Assembly (NCBI RefSeq): GCF_016865235.1
Contig: NZ_CP064030.1
Location: forward strand, 806,001 to 870,000
Reading direction: 5' to 3'
Source of the DNA: Dyella caseinilytica
Lineage (GTDB): Bacteria > Pseudomonadota > Gammaproteobacteria > Xanthomonadales > Rhodanobacteraceae
Length of the DNA stretch: 64,000 nucleotides
The position numbers and the translations under genes are program-made. Shown here piece after piece: positions 34,281-44,646 of the stretch. Under the pieces are notes generated by a model that did not search any database, was not told the DNA's origin, and was given only the letters and a program-made list of their open reading frames with translations. The stretch's first letter is position 1; every line of letters begins with the position of its first letter.

Positions 34281-36959
34281 ATGAAGCGTCTTTTCCGTCC
34301 TTTGGCCATGACCGCGCTGGCGGTTTGTTGCGGTGCCGCGTTTGCGGCAACGCCCGCCGACCAGGCACCGCATGGTCAGCTGCCGCGCTGGGCTGTGCCT
34401 GTGTCGTATCAGCTCGCCTTCAAGGTCGATCCGGCGCAACAGGGTTTTTCGGGAACGACCACCATCAAGGTGGACTTGAAGCAGGCAGCAGATCATCTGT
34501 GGTTGGACGGCCGTGACCTCGATGTTTCCAAGGTCACGATTACCGACGCCAGTGGCAAGGTCCACGATGGCAAGTACGTCGCCGTTGCGCCGAAAGAGGG
34601 CGTGTCGCGTATTGATTTCGGCAGCACGCTCAAGCCGCAGCAGCTGACATTGACTATTGAGTACACCGCGCCGCTCAACGAGCAGCTGCAGGGCCTCTAC
34701 AAAGTCAGTCATGCGGGTGTACCGTACGCGATGACGCAAATGGAGCCGATCAGCGCGCGCTATGCGTTCCCCAGTTTCGACGAGCCGGGCTTCAAAACGC
34801 CCTATGACATCGCACTGACGATTCCGTCGGATCTGGTGGCCGTTGCCAATACCAAACAGATCAACGAAGCGCATGCCGGCGACAAGTGGAAGACGTTGAC
34901 GTTTGCACAGACGCAACCGCTTCCCAGCTATCTGGTCGCGTTTGCCGTGGGTCCGTGGGATATCGTCAACGGCCCGGATATTTCGCCAGACGATTATCGC
35001 ACCGAGGTTCTCCCGTTGCGCGGCATTGCAGCGCACGGCGAAGGCCATCGCATGCAGCATGTGTTGAGCGAAACGCCGAGCATCATTCACACGCTGGAAA
35101 ACTATTACGGTTTCGGCTATCCGTTCGGCAAACTCGATCTGCTCGCCGCTCCGGATTTCTCCGCTGGCGCGATGGAAAATCCGGGTTTGGTGACTTTCCG
35201 CGATTGGCTGCTGTTGCTCGATCCGGATTCTCCGGCCAAGTATGTACGCGGTTCGTTCAACGTGACGGCGCACGAACTGGCCCATCAGTGGACCGGTGAT
35301 ACCGTGACACTGGCGTGGTGGAACGACATCTGGCTCAACGAAGCTTTCGCCACCTGGATGCAGCAGAAAGTCACCATGAAGGTGCATCCGGAATATCGCG
35401 CCGATCTCGATCGGATCAGCGGTGCAGAGGGTGCAATGCATAACGACAGCCTGACCACGGCGCGTCAGATTCGTCAGCCGATTACCGGCAATGGCGATAT
35501 CGAGACAGCGTTCGACGGCATCACTTATCAGAAGGGTGCTGCTGTACTCGGTATGTTCGAGGGCTATGTCGGCGAAGACACCTTCCAGAAGGGCATGCGT
35601 GCTTACATTCAGGCACACAAGTTCGGCAACGCGACCGCTGACGATCTCGTGGGCGCCATCGCTACCGCCGCAAATCAGGGTCCGACATTCAAGCATGCTT
35701 TCAACAGCTTCCTCGATCAGTCCGGTGTTCCCTACGTGCAGACGCGACTGGAGCAGAAGGATGGCAAGACCATCCTTCATCTGAGCCAGGATCGCTATCT
35801 GCCGGTTGGCAGCACGGGCGATGTAAATCGCGTGTGGGGCATTCCGGTTTGCGTGCGTTACGCCACCAGCGACGGTACGAAGCAGAGTTGCGAATTGCTC
35901 GACAAGCCGACCGGCACGATGGTGCTGGCAGACGCCAGCACGCCGACCTGGGTGATGCCCAACGCCAACGCGCGTGGTTACTACCGTTTCAATCTGAGCA
36001 AGACGGAATGGGCCGATCTGACCCAGCACGTCGCCACGCTCAGTGACACCGAGCAGCTCGCTTACGCAGACAGCATCGACGCGGGTTTCCGTCACGGTGA
36101 GTTGAACGCCGGCGACGCGATGGCCGCGCTCAAGCCGCTGACCAGCGTGACGACTCGCGAGGTCGTGGTGGCACCGTTGCAGACGATCGAGTGGATCTAT
36201 AGCAACGAAGCCGTGACCGACGCACAGCGCGCCAAAATCGTGGCGTGGGTGAAGGATGCTTACATGCCACGCATGGAGCAGCTTGGCTATCAACGCAAGC
36301 CCGGCGAAGCCGATGGCGATTCGTTGTTGCGCAGTGCGTTGGCCAACGCACTCGCACTGGACTTCAAAGTGCCGGAAGTGCGGGCAGCCTTGCTCAAACA
36401 GGGTGATGCGGCGCTTGCCAAGAACGCCGACGGTCATCTGAATCTGACTGCTGCAGATCCGGATCTGCTCGGCGTCGCCCTTGCTGTGGCCGTGCAGGAA
36501 CATGGCGAGCCAGCACTCGACGCCCTGATTGCCGAACTGCCTCAGACCACAGACCCTGCGTTGCGCAACGCCATGCTCGATGGGCTCAGCGCGACCGATA
36601 CGCCCGCATTGGCGGACAAAGCGCGTGACTTCTCGTTGAGCAAGCAAGTCAAGGTCGGTGAAATGGCGGCCATTCTGCGCGGTAGCCATGACACGCTTGC
36701 CGCTCGTGATGCACTGTGGCACTGGTTCACGGGTCACTACGATCAGGTCGTTGCGCGTACCGGCAGCTTTGCCGGTGGCCGTCTGCCGGCACTGGCCGGT
36801 GGTGGCGGTTGCTCCACGGCGGAAGCGGATCGCTTGCAGGCTTATTTCGCGCCGCGCCTGAAGGATGTGACCGGCGCCGACCGTGGCCTTGCCCAGACGC
36901 GTGAGCAGACCTTGTTGTGTGCCGCGCTGAAGGCCAAGCAGGATCCCTCGAAGATCTAA
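34281..36959 (+). CDS. M1 family metallo-aminopeptidase, exported
   Basis: The 892-residue zinc aminopeptidase has a signal peptide (FRPLAMTALAVCCGAAFA). Its motifs are GAMENPG (substrate amino-terminus binding, about 297), the zinc site HELAHQWTGD (about 331) and the third ligand Glu in WLNEAFATW (about 353). An ERAP1-like C-terminal helical domain extends to the end, with SKI as the final residues. It resembles the PepN/PuromycinAP group secreted to the periplasm in Xanthomonadales. It releases N-terminal residues from peptides and could complement the nearby secreted peptidases. A GNRA-loop terminator follows. Confidence 0.94.
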   Translation: MKRLFRPLAMTALAVCCGAAFAATPADQAPHGQLPRWAVPVSYQLAFKVDPAQQGFSGTTTIKVDLKQAADHLWLDGRDLDVSKVTITDASGKVHDGKYVAVAPKEGVSRIDFGSTLKPQQLTLTIEYTAPLNEQLQGLYKVSHAGVPYAMTQMEPISARYAFPSFDEPGFKTPYDIALTIPSDLVAVANTKQINEAHAGDKWKTLTFAQTQPLPSYLVAFAVGPWDIVNGPDISPDDYRTEVLPLRGIAAHGEGHRMQHVLSETPSIIHTLENYYGFGYPFGKLDLLAAPDFSAGAMENPGLVTFRDWLLLLDPDSPAKYVRGSFNVTAHELAHQWTGDTVTLAWWNDIWLNEAFATWMQQKVTMKVHPEYRADLDRISGAEGAMHNDSLTTARQIRQPITGNGDIETAFDGITYQKGAAVLGMFEGYVGEDTFQKGMRAYIQAHKFGNATADDLVGAIATAANQGPTFKHAFNSFLDQSGVPYVQTRLEQKDGKTILHLSQDRYLPVGSTGDVNRVWGIPVCVRYATSDGTKQSCELLDKPTGTMVLADASTPTWVMPNANARGYYRFNLSKTEWADLTQHVATLSDTEQLAYADSIDAGFRHGELNAGDAMAALKPLTSVTTREVVVAPLQTIEWIYSNEAVTDAQRAKIVAWVKDAYMPRMEQLGYQRKPGEADGDSLLRSALANALALDFKVPEVRAALLKQGDAALAKNADGHLNLTAADPDLLGVALAVAVQEHGEPALDALIAELPQTTDPALRNAMLDGLSATDTPALADKARDFSLSKQVKVGEMAAILRGSHDTLAARDALWHWFTGHYDQVVARTGSFAGGRLPALAGGGGCSTAEADRLQAYFAPRLKDVTGADRGLAQTREQTLLCAALKAKQDPSKI

Positions 36960-36984
36960 CCGCAAGCCAGCGTAGATCGACAGG

Positions 36985-37017
36985 TGCCAGGCGGTGCGAA
37001 CCGCCTGGCATTTTCTT
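36985..37017 (+). terminator. Terminator of M1 aminopeptidase gene
   Basis: TGCCAGGCGGT (36985-36995), loop GCGA, ACCGCCTGGCA (37000-37010), then TTTTCTT. This is a perfect 11-bp stem with a tetraloop of the GNRA type. Confidence 0.9.
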
Positions 37018-37100
37018 ATCCGGTTACCGGAGAGGCACCCGTCTTCTCACTCCCCCGATTCCATCTAAACTGGGCGAAACGCCGCCAAGGGGAAAGCCGC

Positions 37101-40100
37101 ATGCGTCGATGGATAGGGATGTTGGGTCTGCTGTGGATGGTCGCGCCGTTATTTGCCCAGGACGTGCCGCCCGCATTGCACGATTGGCAGGACTGGGTGC
37201 TGCACGATGTGCCGGAACATGCTTGTCCCTTCCTGGCCAACCGCAATCCGGGCGCCGGCAACTATCAATGCATCTGGCCAGGCCGTCTTGGCCTGGAGGC
37301 CGACAAGGATGGCGGACGATTCAGCCTCAGCGTCCATGTTGACGCCGCGAGCTGGGTCGGGGTGCCGGGCGACGATCGTAGCTGGCCCCAGCAAGTCTCG
37401 GTGAACGACAAGGCCGGGCCGGTGTTACTGCACGAAGGGCATCCCGCATTGTGGCTGGAGCCGGGCGATTACACCGTGCGCGGCACGCTGCCATGGGAAA
37501 CGCGTCCGACACGGCTGCGTGTGCCCATGACCATCGGTCTGGTCTCGCTCAGTCTGGATGGCCAATCGGTCGACCACGTCGAACGCAATGGCGATCAGCT
37601 CACGCTGGGCGAAGCCGTCACGGCGCAGCGTCAGGCCGATGCGCTTTCGGTGCGTGTCTACCGGCATCTTTCCGATGGCATGCCTGCGATGCTCGATACA
37701 CAAGTGCAGTTGAACGTCACCGGCAGTTCGCGCGAACAACTGCTTGGACCTGCGTTGCCCAAAGGTTTCGTGGCGACCGCATTGAACAGCGATCTCCCCG
37801 CGCAACTCGATAGCGATGGACGATTGCGCGTGCAACTGCGTCCCGGTCAATGGACCTTGCAGCTCTCTGCACGTGGGGTGGATACCCTGCAGCAGGTGAC
37901 GCTCAACCTGCCGCCGGATCCGTGGCCGCGCCAGGAAATATGGAGTTACTCGGATGACCCCGGTTTGCGCAGCACGCATATCGACGGTCACGCCACGGAC
38001 GCCGCGCAGGCGGGGGTGCCATCGGACTGGAGCAGCTTGCCGGCTTACGTTCTGGACGCAGACAGCGGCTTGACGGTAGAGCAGGGCACGCGTGGCAATG
38101 AAGGCAGTGCGGCCGATCAGCTTCAATTGCAGCGGCAGATATGGGTCGATTTTGATGGCCAAGGTTTGAGTGCCAGCGATCATCTCACCGGCACGTTGCA
38201 ACACACGCAAAGACTCGATGTTGATAGTCCCTGGCAATTGCAACGCGCCTCACAAGGCGACGATCCGTTGCTGGTCACGCATACGGACAAGGGGCATAGC
38301 GGCGTCGAATTGCGCGGCAAGGATCTGGATCTTCAGGCGGGCTTGCGCATCGCCGATCGCAGTGGCTTGCTGCCAAGTACCGGATGGCAGGCATCGCTGG
38401 AGAGCATCGATGCCACGTTGCATCTTCCTTATGGCTACCGACTGATCGGCGCAAGCGGCGTCGATCGCTCGCCCGATTCCTGGATCGCACAGTGGAGTTT
38501 GCTGGATCTGTTCATCGTTGCGTTGATCGCTCTGCTGGCCGGACGTTTGCTGGGATGGCGCTGGGCGCTGGTGGCGATCGTTTTCCTGGTGCTGTCGCAA
38601 CATGAGGCCGGTGCGCCACGCTGGACACTGGGCCTGGCACTGGCATTTGCGTTGCTGAAAAAAGCGTTGCCGCAAGGTCGATTGGAGCGTGTGGCGCATG
38701 GGATTGCTGCTGCGGCACTTGCGCTGGCGGTGCTATCGACGCTGCCTTTCGCATTGACGCAATTGCAAAGTGCTTTGCACCCGCAATTGGAGGCCGATGG
38801 CGGTATCTTGAGGAAGGAGCGCCCCGTCAACATGGTCGAGCGATACGCGGCCAAGCGAGAAGTGGCTCCGTCGCCGCCTGCTCCCGTGGAGGAGCAGGCC
38901 ATGCAGGAGTCCGCTCCACCCGCCCCTCCTACGCCAGCTATGCCAGCACCAGCTATGCCATCACCGGCACCCGCCGTCGAAGAGGCGTCGGTATCGCCTG
39001 CAGCCTCCGGAGGGAATCACAATCTTGCCAGCGTCGTCGTGACCGCAAGCGCGATGCCTAGCTCGGTTTATGTGAATGAAACCGACAACCGCAGTGTGAT
39101 CCAGGCGGGTGCGGGTGAACCGGCCTGGGACGTTGGCAACAATTACCAATTGAGCTGGTCAGGGCCGGTGACATCTGAACAAACCATGCGTTTGGTGATC
39201 GCGCCGGCATGGCTGGTGCGATGGCTGCGCGTCGTCATGCTTGCGCTACTGGTGGTGCTGCTGGGTCGGATGGTGCAGAACCTGATCAAGCCGCTATCTT
39301 CATCCTGGCGCGGCTGGTCGCAGGGCAGGGCCACAGCGGCATTGCTGGTCATCGCGTGCTTGCCACATATCGCTCACGCGCAGTCGACACCATCGCCGAA
39401 TGTGTTGAATCAATTGCAGGCGCGGCTGACCGAAGCACCCAAATGCGCACCCGATTGCGCTGTGGTTCCTACCGCGACGGTACAGGCCAAGGACGATCTG
39501 ATCACCGTCGACATGGAAGTGCATGCTGGCGCGCCTGTCGCGCTACCCATGCCACAGACAGACGGCGGCATGCAGGTGATCAGCATCAGCGTGGACAACA
39601 ACGCCAATGCCTCCATCGGCAGAAACGAAGGACAGCTGGTGGTGCGGCTGGTACCTGGCGTGCATCACGTCAGCTTCAGCTATCGCGTCAGACCTGTTGA
39701 CAGCACAACGCTGAACTTTACGCTGCGTCCGCAGTGGGTGTCCTTCAACGGACAAGACTGGTCGTTGGATGGCATCGATGCCGGGCGGATGCTGGGCGAC
39801 AGCATGACGTTCAATCGCGTCAAGACAACTACCGATGGCAAGCAAGCGCCACTGCCACAACAAACGTTCCCGCCTTATGTGAGTCTGACGCGCGATCTGC
39901 GACTAGGCGTGGATTGGACGGTGTCCAACACAGTGCAACGCATCGCGCCTAGCGATGGTGGTTTTACGTTGGAGCTACCCTTGCTTCCCGGCGAGCATCC
40001 GCTGGGCGATAACGTGCGCGTGCAGCATGGGCGCATCAGCGTCACCTTCAACGCCAGCCAAAGCAGTGTGGCCTGGATCAGCCGTCTCGATCATGCCGAT

Positions 40101-41258
40101 AGCCTGCAGCTCAAGGCGCCCACGCTTGAGGAGCGTGCCGAGGTATGGCTGTTGCATCCAGCGACGATCTGGCACGTCGAGGCGAAGGGTGTGCCCGTCA
40201 GCGATAGCAGCGATGGTTTGCGCTTTGAGCCATTGCCCGATGAAACGCTGGCGTTGACCATCACACGCCCGCAACCTGTGGAAGGCGACAGTCTTGCCTT
40301 CGACAGCGTGAGTGCGAGCAGCAATGTCGGTGATCGCGCGACTGAAACCTCGTTGGATCTCACGGCACGCAGCACGCGTGGTGGCGATCACGCCATCTCG
40401 CTTCCCGCAGGTACAGCGCTGCTGGACGCGATGCGCGACGATGTATCACTCAGTCTGGCGGTCAAGGACGGCAAGCTGAGCTTGCCCTTGCTTCCTGGCA
40501 AACATCACTACGTGTTGCATGTGCGCGAACCGATCGGCGCAAGTTTCCGGTCGATCACGCCTGCTTATGCTTTGGCTGCACCATCCAGCAACATTTCGCT
40601 GCAGCTGAAACTGCCGCAGGATCGCTGGGTGCTCTGGACCTGGGGGCCAAGCATGGGACCGGCCGTGTTGTATTGGGCGCAGTTGGTCGTGTTGCTGCTG
40701 ACCGCGTGGCTGCTCTCCCGTTATGCGCCGACGCCGCTGCGTTTCCATCACTGGCTGTTGCTCGGTTTGGGCTTTTCTGCGTTTGCCTGGAGCGCCTATG
40801 CCTTTGTGGTGTTCTGGTTGATTCTGCTCGGCTTGCGTGCGCGTCATTCGGGATCCATGGCGAATCTGGCCGGTAACCGCTTCAATTTGCTGCAAGCGGG
40901 GCTGGCGGTGGTGACCGTGTTGGCGTTGTGCATGCTGGTCTCGGCCGTACCTACCGGTTTGCTTGGCCTGCCCGATATGCATGTCACGGGAAACGGTTCC
41001 AGCGCATGGGATCTGAACTGGTTTGGCGATCAGACAAAGGATGATATTCCGCGCGCGGGTGTCTTCAGCGTGTCGCTCTGGTTCTACAAGATCGCCATGC
41101 TGGCATGGGCGCTGTGGCTCGCGAACGCGCTTATCGGCTGGTTGCGATGGGGCTTCGGCGCGTGGACGGATGGCGGTTATTGGCGTAAGCATGAGCCGAA
41201 GCAGATCGCGCCGCCGTCTCAAGTCGCGTCCACGGAAGGGTCGCCAAACGATGCTTAA
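37101..41258 (+). CDS. Large multi-domain membrane protein, unknown function
   Basis: The 1385-residue protein has a signal peptide (MRRWIGMLGLLWMVAPLFAQ). A large beta-rich periplasmic region follows (to about 460), then four close transmembrane helices (about 463-556) and a Pro/Ala-rich linker (about 585-645, PAPPTPAMPAPAMPSP). A further helix lies near 705-730, and an internal signal-peptide-like segment (AALLVIACLPHIAHAQ, about 745-762). A second beta-rich region (to about 1185) and four C-terminal helices complete it. The two halves look like two periplasmic/membrane modules in tandem. I do not recognise the family. ATG 37101 has AAGGGGA upstream. Its stop overlaps the prmC start by 8 bp. 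Confidence 0.8.
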   Translation: MRRWIGMLGLLWMVAPLFAQDVPPALHDWQDWVLHDVPEHACPFLANRNPGAGNYQCIWPGRLGLEADKDGGRFSLSVHVDAASWVGVPGDDRSWPQQVSVNDKAGPVLLHEGHPALWLEPGDYTVRGTLPWETRPTRLRVPMTIGLVSLSLDGQSVDHVERNGDQLTLGEAVTAQRQADALSVRVYRHLSDGMPAMLDTQVQLNVTGSSREQLLGPALPKGFVATALNSDLPAQLDSDGRLRVQLRPGQWTLQLSARGVDTLQQVTLNLPPDPWPRQEIWSYSDDPGLRSTHIDGHATDAAQAGVPSDWSSLPAYVLDADSGLTVEQGTRGNEGSAADQLQLQRQIWVDFDGQGLSASDHLTGTLQHTQRLDVDSPWQLQRASQGDDPLLVTHTDKGHSGVELRGKDLDLQAGLRIADRSGLLPSTGWQASLESIDATLHLPYGYRLIGASGVDRSPDSWIAQWSLLDLFIVALIALLAGRLLGWRWALVAIVFLVLSQHEAGAPRWTLGLALAFALLKKALPQGRLERVAHGIAAAALALAVLSTLPFALTQLQSALHPQLEADGGILRKERPVNMVERYAAKREVAPSPPAPVEEQAMQESAPPAPPTPAMPAPAMPSPAPAVEEASVSPAASGGNHNLASVVVTASAMPSSVYVNETDNRSVIQAGAGEPAWDVGNNYQLSWSGPVTSEQTMRLVIAPAWLVRWLRVVMLALLVVLLGRMVQNLIKPLSSSWRGWSQGRATAALLVIACLPHIAHAQSTPSPNVLNQLQARLTEAPKCAPDCAVVPTATVQAKDDLITVDMEVHAGAPVALPMPQTDGGMQVISISVDNNANASIGRNEGQLVVRLVPGVHHVSFSYRVRPVDSTTLNFTLRPQWVSFNGQDWSLDGIDAGRMLGDSMTFNRVKTTTDGKQAPLPQQTFPPYVSLTRDLRLGVDWTVSNTVQRIAPSDGGFTLELPLLPGEHPLGDNVRVQHGRISVTFNASQSSVAWISRLDHADSLQLKAPTLEERAEVWLLHPATIWHVEAKGVPVSDSSDGLRFEPLPDETLALTITRPQPVEGDSLAFDSVSASSNVGDRATETSLDLTARSTRGGDHAISLPAGTALLDAMRDDVSLSLAVKDGKLSLPLLPGKHHYVLHVREPIGASFRSITPAYALAAPSSNISLQLKLPQDRWVLWTWGPSMGPAVLYWAQLVVLLLTAWLLSRYAPTPLRFHHWLLLGLGFSAFAWSAYAFVVFWLILLGLRARHSGSMANLAGNRFNLLQAGLAVVTVLALCMLVSAVPTGLLGLPDMHVTGNGSSAWDLNWFGDQTKDDIPRAGVFSVSLWFYKIAMLAWALWLANALIGWLRWGFGAWTDGGYWRKHEPKQIAPPSQVASTEGSPNDA

Positions 41259-42099
41259 AGTTCGCCAAGCATTGCTGACCGCAGTGCAGCGGCTCGGCGA
41301 TCGAGTCGATGCTGAGGTGCTGCTGGCCTATGCATTGAGCAAATCGCGCAGTTGGTTGATCGCGCATGCGGATGATTTGCTCTCGGCGGAACATGCTTCG
41401 GCGTATACCGTGCTGGTCGAGCAACGTGAGGCCGGTGAGCCGGTGGCGTATATCACGGGGCGGCGCGGGTTTTGGTCGCTGGATCTGGAGGTCACGCCGG
41501 ACACCTTGATCCCTCGGCCAGAGACCGAACTGCTCGTGGAGGAGGCGCTCGAGCGCATACCGATCAGCAAGACCGTCAACGTGGCCGATCTTGGCACGGG
41601 TACGGGCGCGATTGCGCTGGCGATTGCGCGTGATCGGCCACTTGCGCAAGTGATCGCAACAGATGCTAGCGCCGATGCATTGGCCGTTGCGCGACGGAAT
41701 GCGAGCCGTCACGACATCCTTAACGTCAGCTTTGTGCAGGGTGACTGGTTTGCCCCCTTGGGCGATCAGCGCTTCGATGTGATCGTGTCCAATCCGCCGT
41801 ATATCGAAAACCATGATCCACATTTGAATCAGGGCGATCTGCGTTTTGAGCCGATGAGTGCGCTTGCCTCCGGTGAAGACGGCCTGGACGATATCCGACG
41901 CATCATTCGTGATGCAGGGCGGCATCTTTTGCCGGAAGGTTGGTTGTTGTTTGAGCACGGTTGGAATCAGGGTGAAGCGGTTCGCATGCTGCTGTGCAAT
42001 GCATCTTTCGCGAAAGTTTCGACCATGCGCGATCTGGAACAGCGCGAACGGATGACGATGGGATGCTGGTCAGTCAGCAAAGATTGTGGTTCGTCGTGA
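41251..42099 (+). CDS. prmC: Release factor glutamine methyltransferase
   Basis: PrmC (HemK) methylates the GGQ glutamine of release factors using SAM. The 282-residue product has an N-terminal helical domain (about 1-75), then YITGRRGFWSLDLEVTPDTL with IPRPETELLVEEAL. The SAM motif is VADLGTGTGAIALAIARD, and the catalytic motif is VIVSNPPYIE. The C-terminus is VSKDCGSS. Start ATG 41251 overlaps the stop of the large membrane protein gene, so it is translationally coupled to it. prfA, its usual partner, is not in the window. Confidence 0.94.
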   Translation: MLKVRQALLTAVQRLGDRVDAEVLLAYALSKSRSWLIAHADDLLSAEHASAYTVLVEQREAGEPVAYITGRRGFWSLDLEVTPDTLIPRPETELLVEEALERIPISKTVNVADLGTGTGAIALAIARDRPLAQVIATDASADALAVARRNASRHDILNVSFVQGDWFAPLGDQRFDVIVSNPPYIENHDPHLNQGDLRFEPMSALASGEDGLDDIRRIIRDAGRHLLPEGWLLFEHGWNQGEAVRMLLCNASFAKVSTMRDLEQRERMTMGCWSVSKDCGSS

Positions 42100-42194
42100 A
42101 CATCGGCGTAGACTGCAGCCGTCACTAAGAGGCCCGGGTAACAGCGGCGCATCCGGGCATTAGAAAGGCAATAGCCTGTCCCGGACCGATCGCC

Positions 42195-44525
42195 ATGAAT
42201 GCTCGCCATCGTGTCGTTATCCGTCGTCAGTCAGCGCGACGTTATGTGCCGTGTGTCATCCGGCTGTTGCTGATTCCACTGGTTCTTCCGATTTTTACGC
42301 AAGAGGTCATCGCGCAAACTGCGCCGGCATCATCATCTACCGCTGAGCCGCCACCATCGCCCTCCACTGCCAAGAAGTCCGCAGTGACACTCGGCGAAGT
42401 GATGGTTACCGCAAACCGTCGCCGCGAACCCGAACGTGACGTGCCGATGCACGTCGATACAGTATCGGCGATATCGTTGCAGCAACTCGGCGCCAAGAAT
42501 CTCAATGACTACGTGTCCTATCAGCCGGGTGTGTTCTTCGCCAGCGCGGGCGGAACAGGGCAGGGCGAACTGATCATGCGCGGTGTATCGACCGGCAACC
42601 AGACCAGCCCGACGGTGTCGGTTTACATCGATGACGTACCGGTGGGCGGCAGCACCGTGTATGCAGCTGCGGCGACTTTCGTGTTCGATCCGGCGCTGCT
42701 CGATCTCGATCACATCGAGTTCTTGTATGGTCCGCAAGGCACGTTATATGGCGCCGGCTCGATGGGCGGTCTGGTGAAGTACGTGACGGTGAAGCCGGAT
42801 GCCAGCGGTTTCTCAGGCAGCGTCGGTGGCGATATCTCCAATACCAACCGCGGCGGGATGAGTTATACCGAACACGCCACGCTGAACATTCCGCTGGTAA
42901 AAGATAAGGCTGCGCTACGTGTGGCGGTCGTGGACCAGCACATTACCGGCGTTTATCGAGCCGTGGGTGAAACGCCGGCCGGCGGCGACGACCGCACGCA
43001 TACCAAAGGTGCGCGCGTGCAGTTGGAAGTCGATCCCACCGACAAGCTCACCTTCAACGTCACAGCGATGGCGCAGAAGATCGCGGCCGATGGTTTGTCG
43101 ATGGCCGATTACAACCTGGAAGGGCAGCCGATTTCCGGTGGTCCCTACACGCGCGCGCTCAATCATCGCGAACCTTTCACCCAGACACTAGAGTTGTATT
43201 CGTTTCATGCGGGTTACGACTTTGACTACGGCACGCTGGACTGGATCAGTTCCTACCAGAATTTCGTCAACCACAGCGTGCAGGATTATCCGGATTCGTT
43301 CCTTGACCTCTTGAACGAACTGGGCCCCTTGCTGGGCGTGGATCAACAGCTCAGCTCGCTGTATGTCGACTCGCAATACACCGTGCACAAGACATCGCAG
43401 GAAATGCGGCTGACCTCGCGCAAGAATCCCAATGTCGATTGGCTCGGTGGTTTCTGGTTCAACCGCGAGAATGTGTGGGAGCAGTATGTACTGGAAGGCG
43501 ATAACCAGTTCGCGCAGGGGCGAACCAGTCTGATCCAGCAGAACGTCAATGCCGGTTTCGAAGAGTATGCGGGCTACGGTGATCTCACCTGGCACATCAG
43601 GCCGACGCTGGATTTGACGGTGGGAGCGCGCGCAAGTGGCAACTCGCAGCATCTTTCCAACTTTGAGGAAGGGCCGGTCGCAGGTAGTCCAGGCGGGTTC
43701 CGAGAGCATTTGGTCAGTGATGATGTCACCAAAATGGCTACCTTGAGCTGGCGGCCCAATGACAAGGACAACTATTACTTGCGAGCTTCCACCGGCTATC
43801 GACCAGGCGGTTTGCAAGCGCCGATCGAAAGCACTTTGCTTGGTCCCAATCCGAATGCGAAGGACACATTCGGTTCGGACAATCTGCAAAGTTATGAGCT
43901 TGGTTACAAGAGCAGTCAATTGGATGGCCATCTAAACGTGGGTATCGACGGTTACGACATCGAATGGCACCACATGCAGCTCTACACGTATACCCTGGGT
44001 AATACCATTATCCAGAATGCAGGCGACGCGCGCGTGGAAGGCGTGGAGATGCAGGCTAATTACTCGCAGGGTCCTTGGCAGTTCGGCGCTTCATCGGCCT
44101 TTACCGATGCGTACACCAAGAATGGCAGTCCGGAGCTGGGCATCCAACAAGGTTCGCCTTTGCCGTACTCAGCGAAGTGGGCGGGCACGCTCAGCGGGAA
44201 GTACAAGTTCATCCTGGCCGGAACGGATGCGTATTTTGGCGCCAACCTGCGCGCATCGACGCATCGCAATGCGGGTTTCTCCGGCGATAGCAGCGATCCG
44301 AATTTTTATTTGCCGGGATTCATGTTCCTGGATATCAATACCGGCGTGAACCTGCGCAACGGCGCGAACATCGATTTTTACGTGCGCAACGTACTGAACC
44401 GGCAGATCCCGATCGGCACCTTGAACGATGAGGCGGTGAACTTCCTGGCCACGGTTGGCGGCCCGATGCTGGTGCAGATGTCCACGCCGCGTACGGTGGG
44501 TGTGTCCTTCAACGTGCCGTTCTAG
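42195..44525 (+). CDS. TonB-dependent receptor (carbohydrate locus)
   Basis: The 776-residue outer-membrane receptor has a long n-region and hydrophobic signal (VIRLLLIPLVLPIFTQEVIAQ). The TonB-box region is TLGEVMVTANRRREPERDVP. The plug has GELIMRGVSTGNQTSPTVSV, and YGPQGTLYGAGSMGGLVKY is the classic second plug motif. The barrel ends in the terminal Phe (GVSFNVPF). It is followed at 121 bp by a GH43-like gene, which suggests import of an oligosaccharide. The start at 42195 has no strong ribosome site, but no later start leads into a signal peptide. Confidence 0.93.
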   Translation: MNARHRVVIRRQSARRYVPCVIRLLLIPLVLPIFTQEVIAQTAPASSSTAEPPPSPSTAKKSAVTLGEVMVTANRRREPERDVPMHVDTVSAISLQQLGAKNLNDYVSYQPGVFFASAGGTGQGELIMRGVSTGNQTSPTVSVYIDDVPVGGSTVYAAAATFVFDPALLDLDHIEFLYGPQGTLYGAGSMGGLVKYVTVKPDASGFSGSVGGDISNTNRGGMSYTEHATLNIPLVKDKAALRVAVVDQHITGVYRAVGETPAGGDDRTHTKGARVQLEVDPTDKLTFNVTAMAQKIAADGLSMADYNLEGQPISGGPYTRALNHREPFTQTLELYSFHAGYDFDYGTLDWISSYQNFVNHSVQDYPDSFLDLLNELGPLLGVDQQLSSLYVDSQYTVHKTSQEMRLTSRKNPNVDWLGGFWFNRENVWEQYVLEGDNQFAQGRTSLIQQNVNAGFEEYAGYGDLTWHIRPTLDLTVGARASGNSQHLSNFEEGPVAGSPGGFREHLVSDDVTKMATLSWRPNDKDNYYLRASTGYRPGGLQAPIESTLLGPNPNAKDTFGSDNLQSYELGYKSSQLDGHLNVGIDGYDIEWHHMQLYTYTLGNTIIQNAGDARVEGVEMQANYSQGPWQFGASSAFTDAYTKNGSPELGIQQGSPLPYSAKWAGTLSGKYKFILAGTDAYFGANLRASTHRNAGFSGDSSDPNFYLPGFMFLDINTGVNLRNGANIDFYVRNVLNRQIPIGTLNDEAVNFLATVGGPMLVQMSTPRTVGVSFNVPF

Positions 44526-44646
44526 CCATTCAGCAATCTTAAAAAAAGTAAACAATCGCGGCGTTTTTCGCAACGTCGCCCCTTTGCGTCTGCGTTGCAC
44601 AATGCAGGGCCTGTTTGGGCGCAGCACAGATAGAGGGTTTACACGC

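Noticed and set aside
34197..36965. 922-codon minus-strand frame
   Set aside because: It is antisense to the M1 aminopeptidase, which has complete zinc and substrate motifs. The antisense product is Arg/His-rich and unrecognised.
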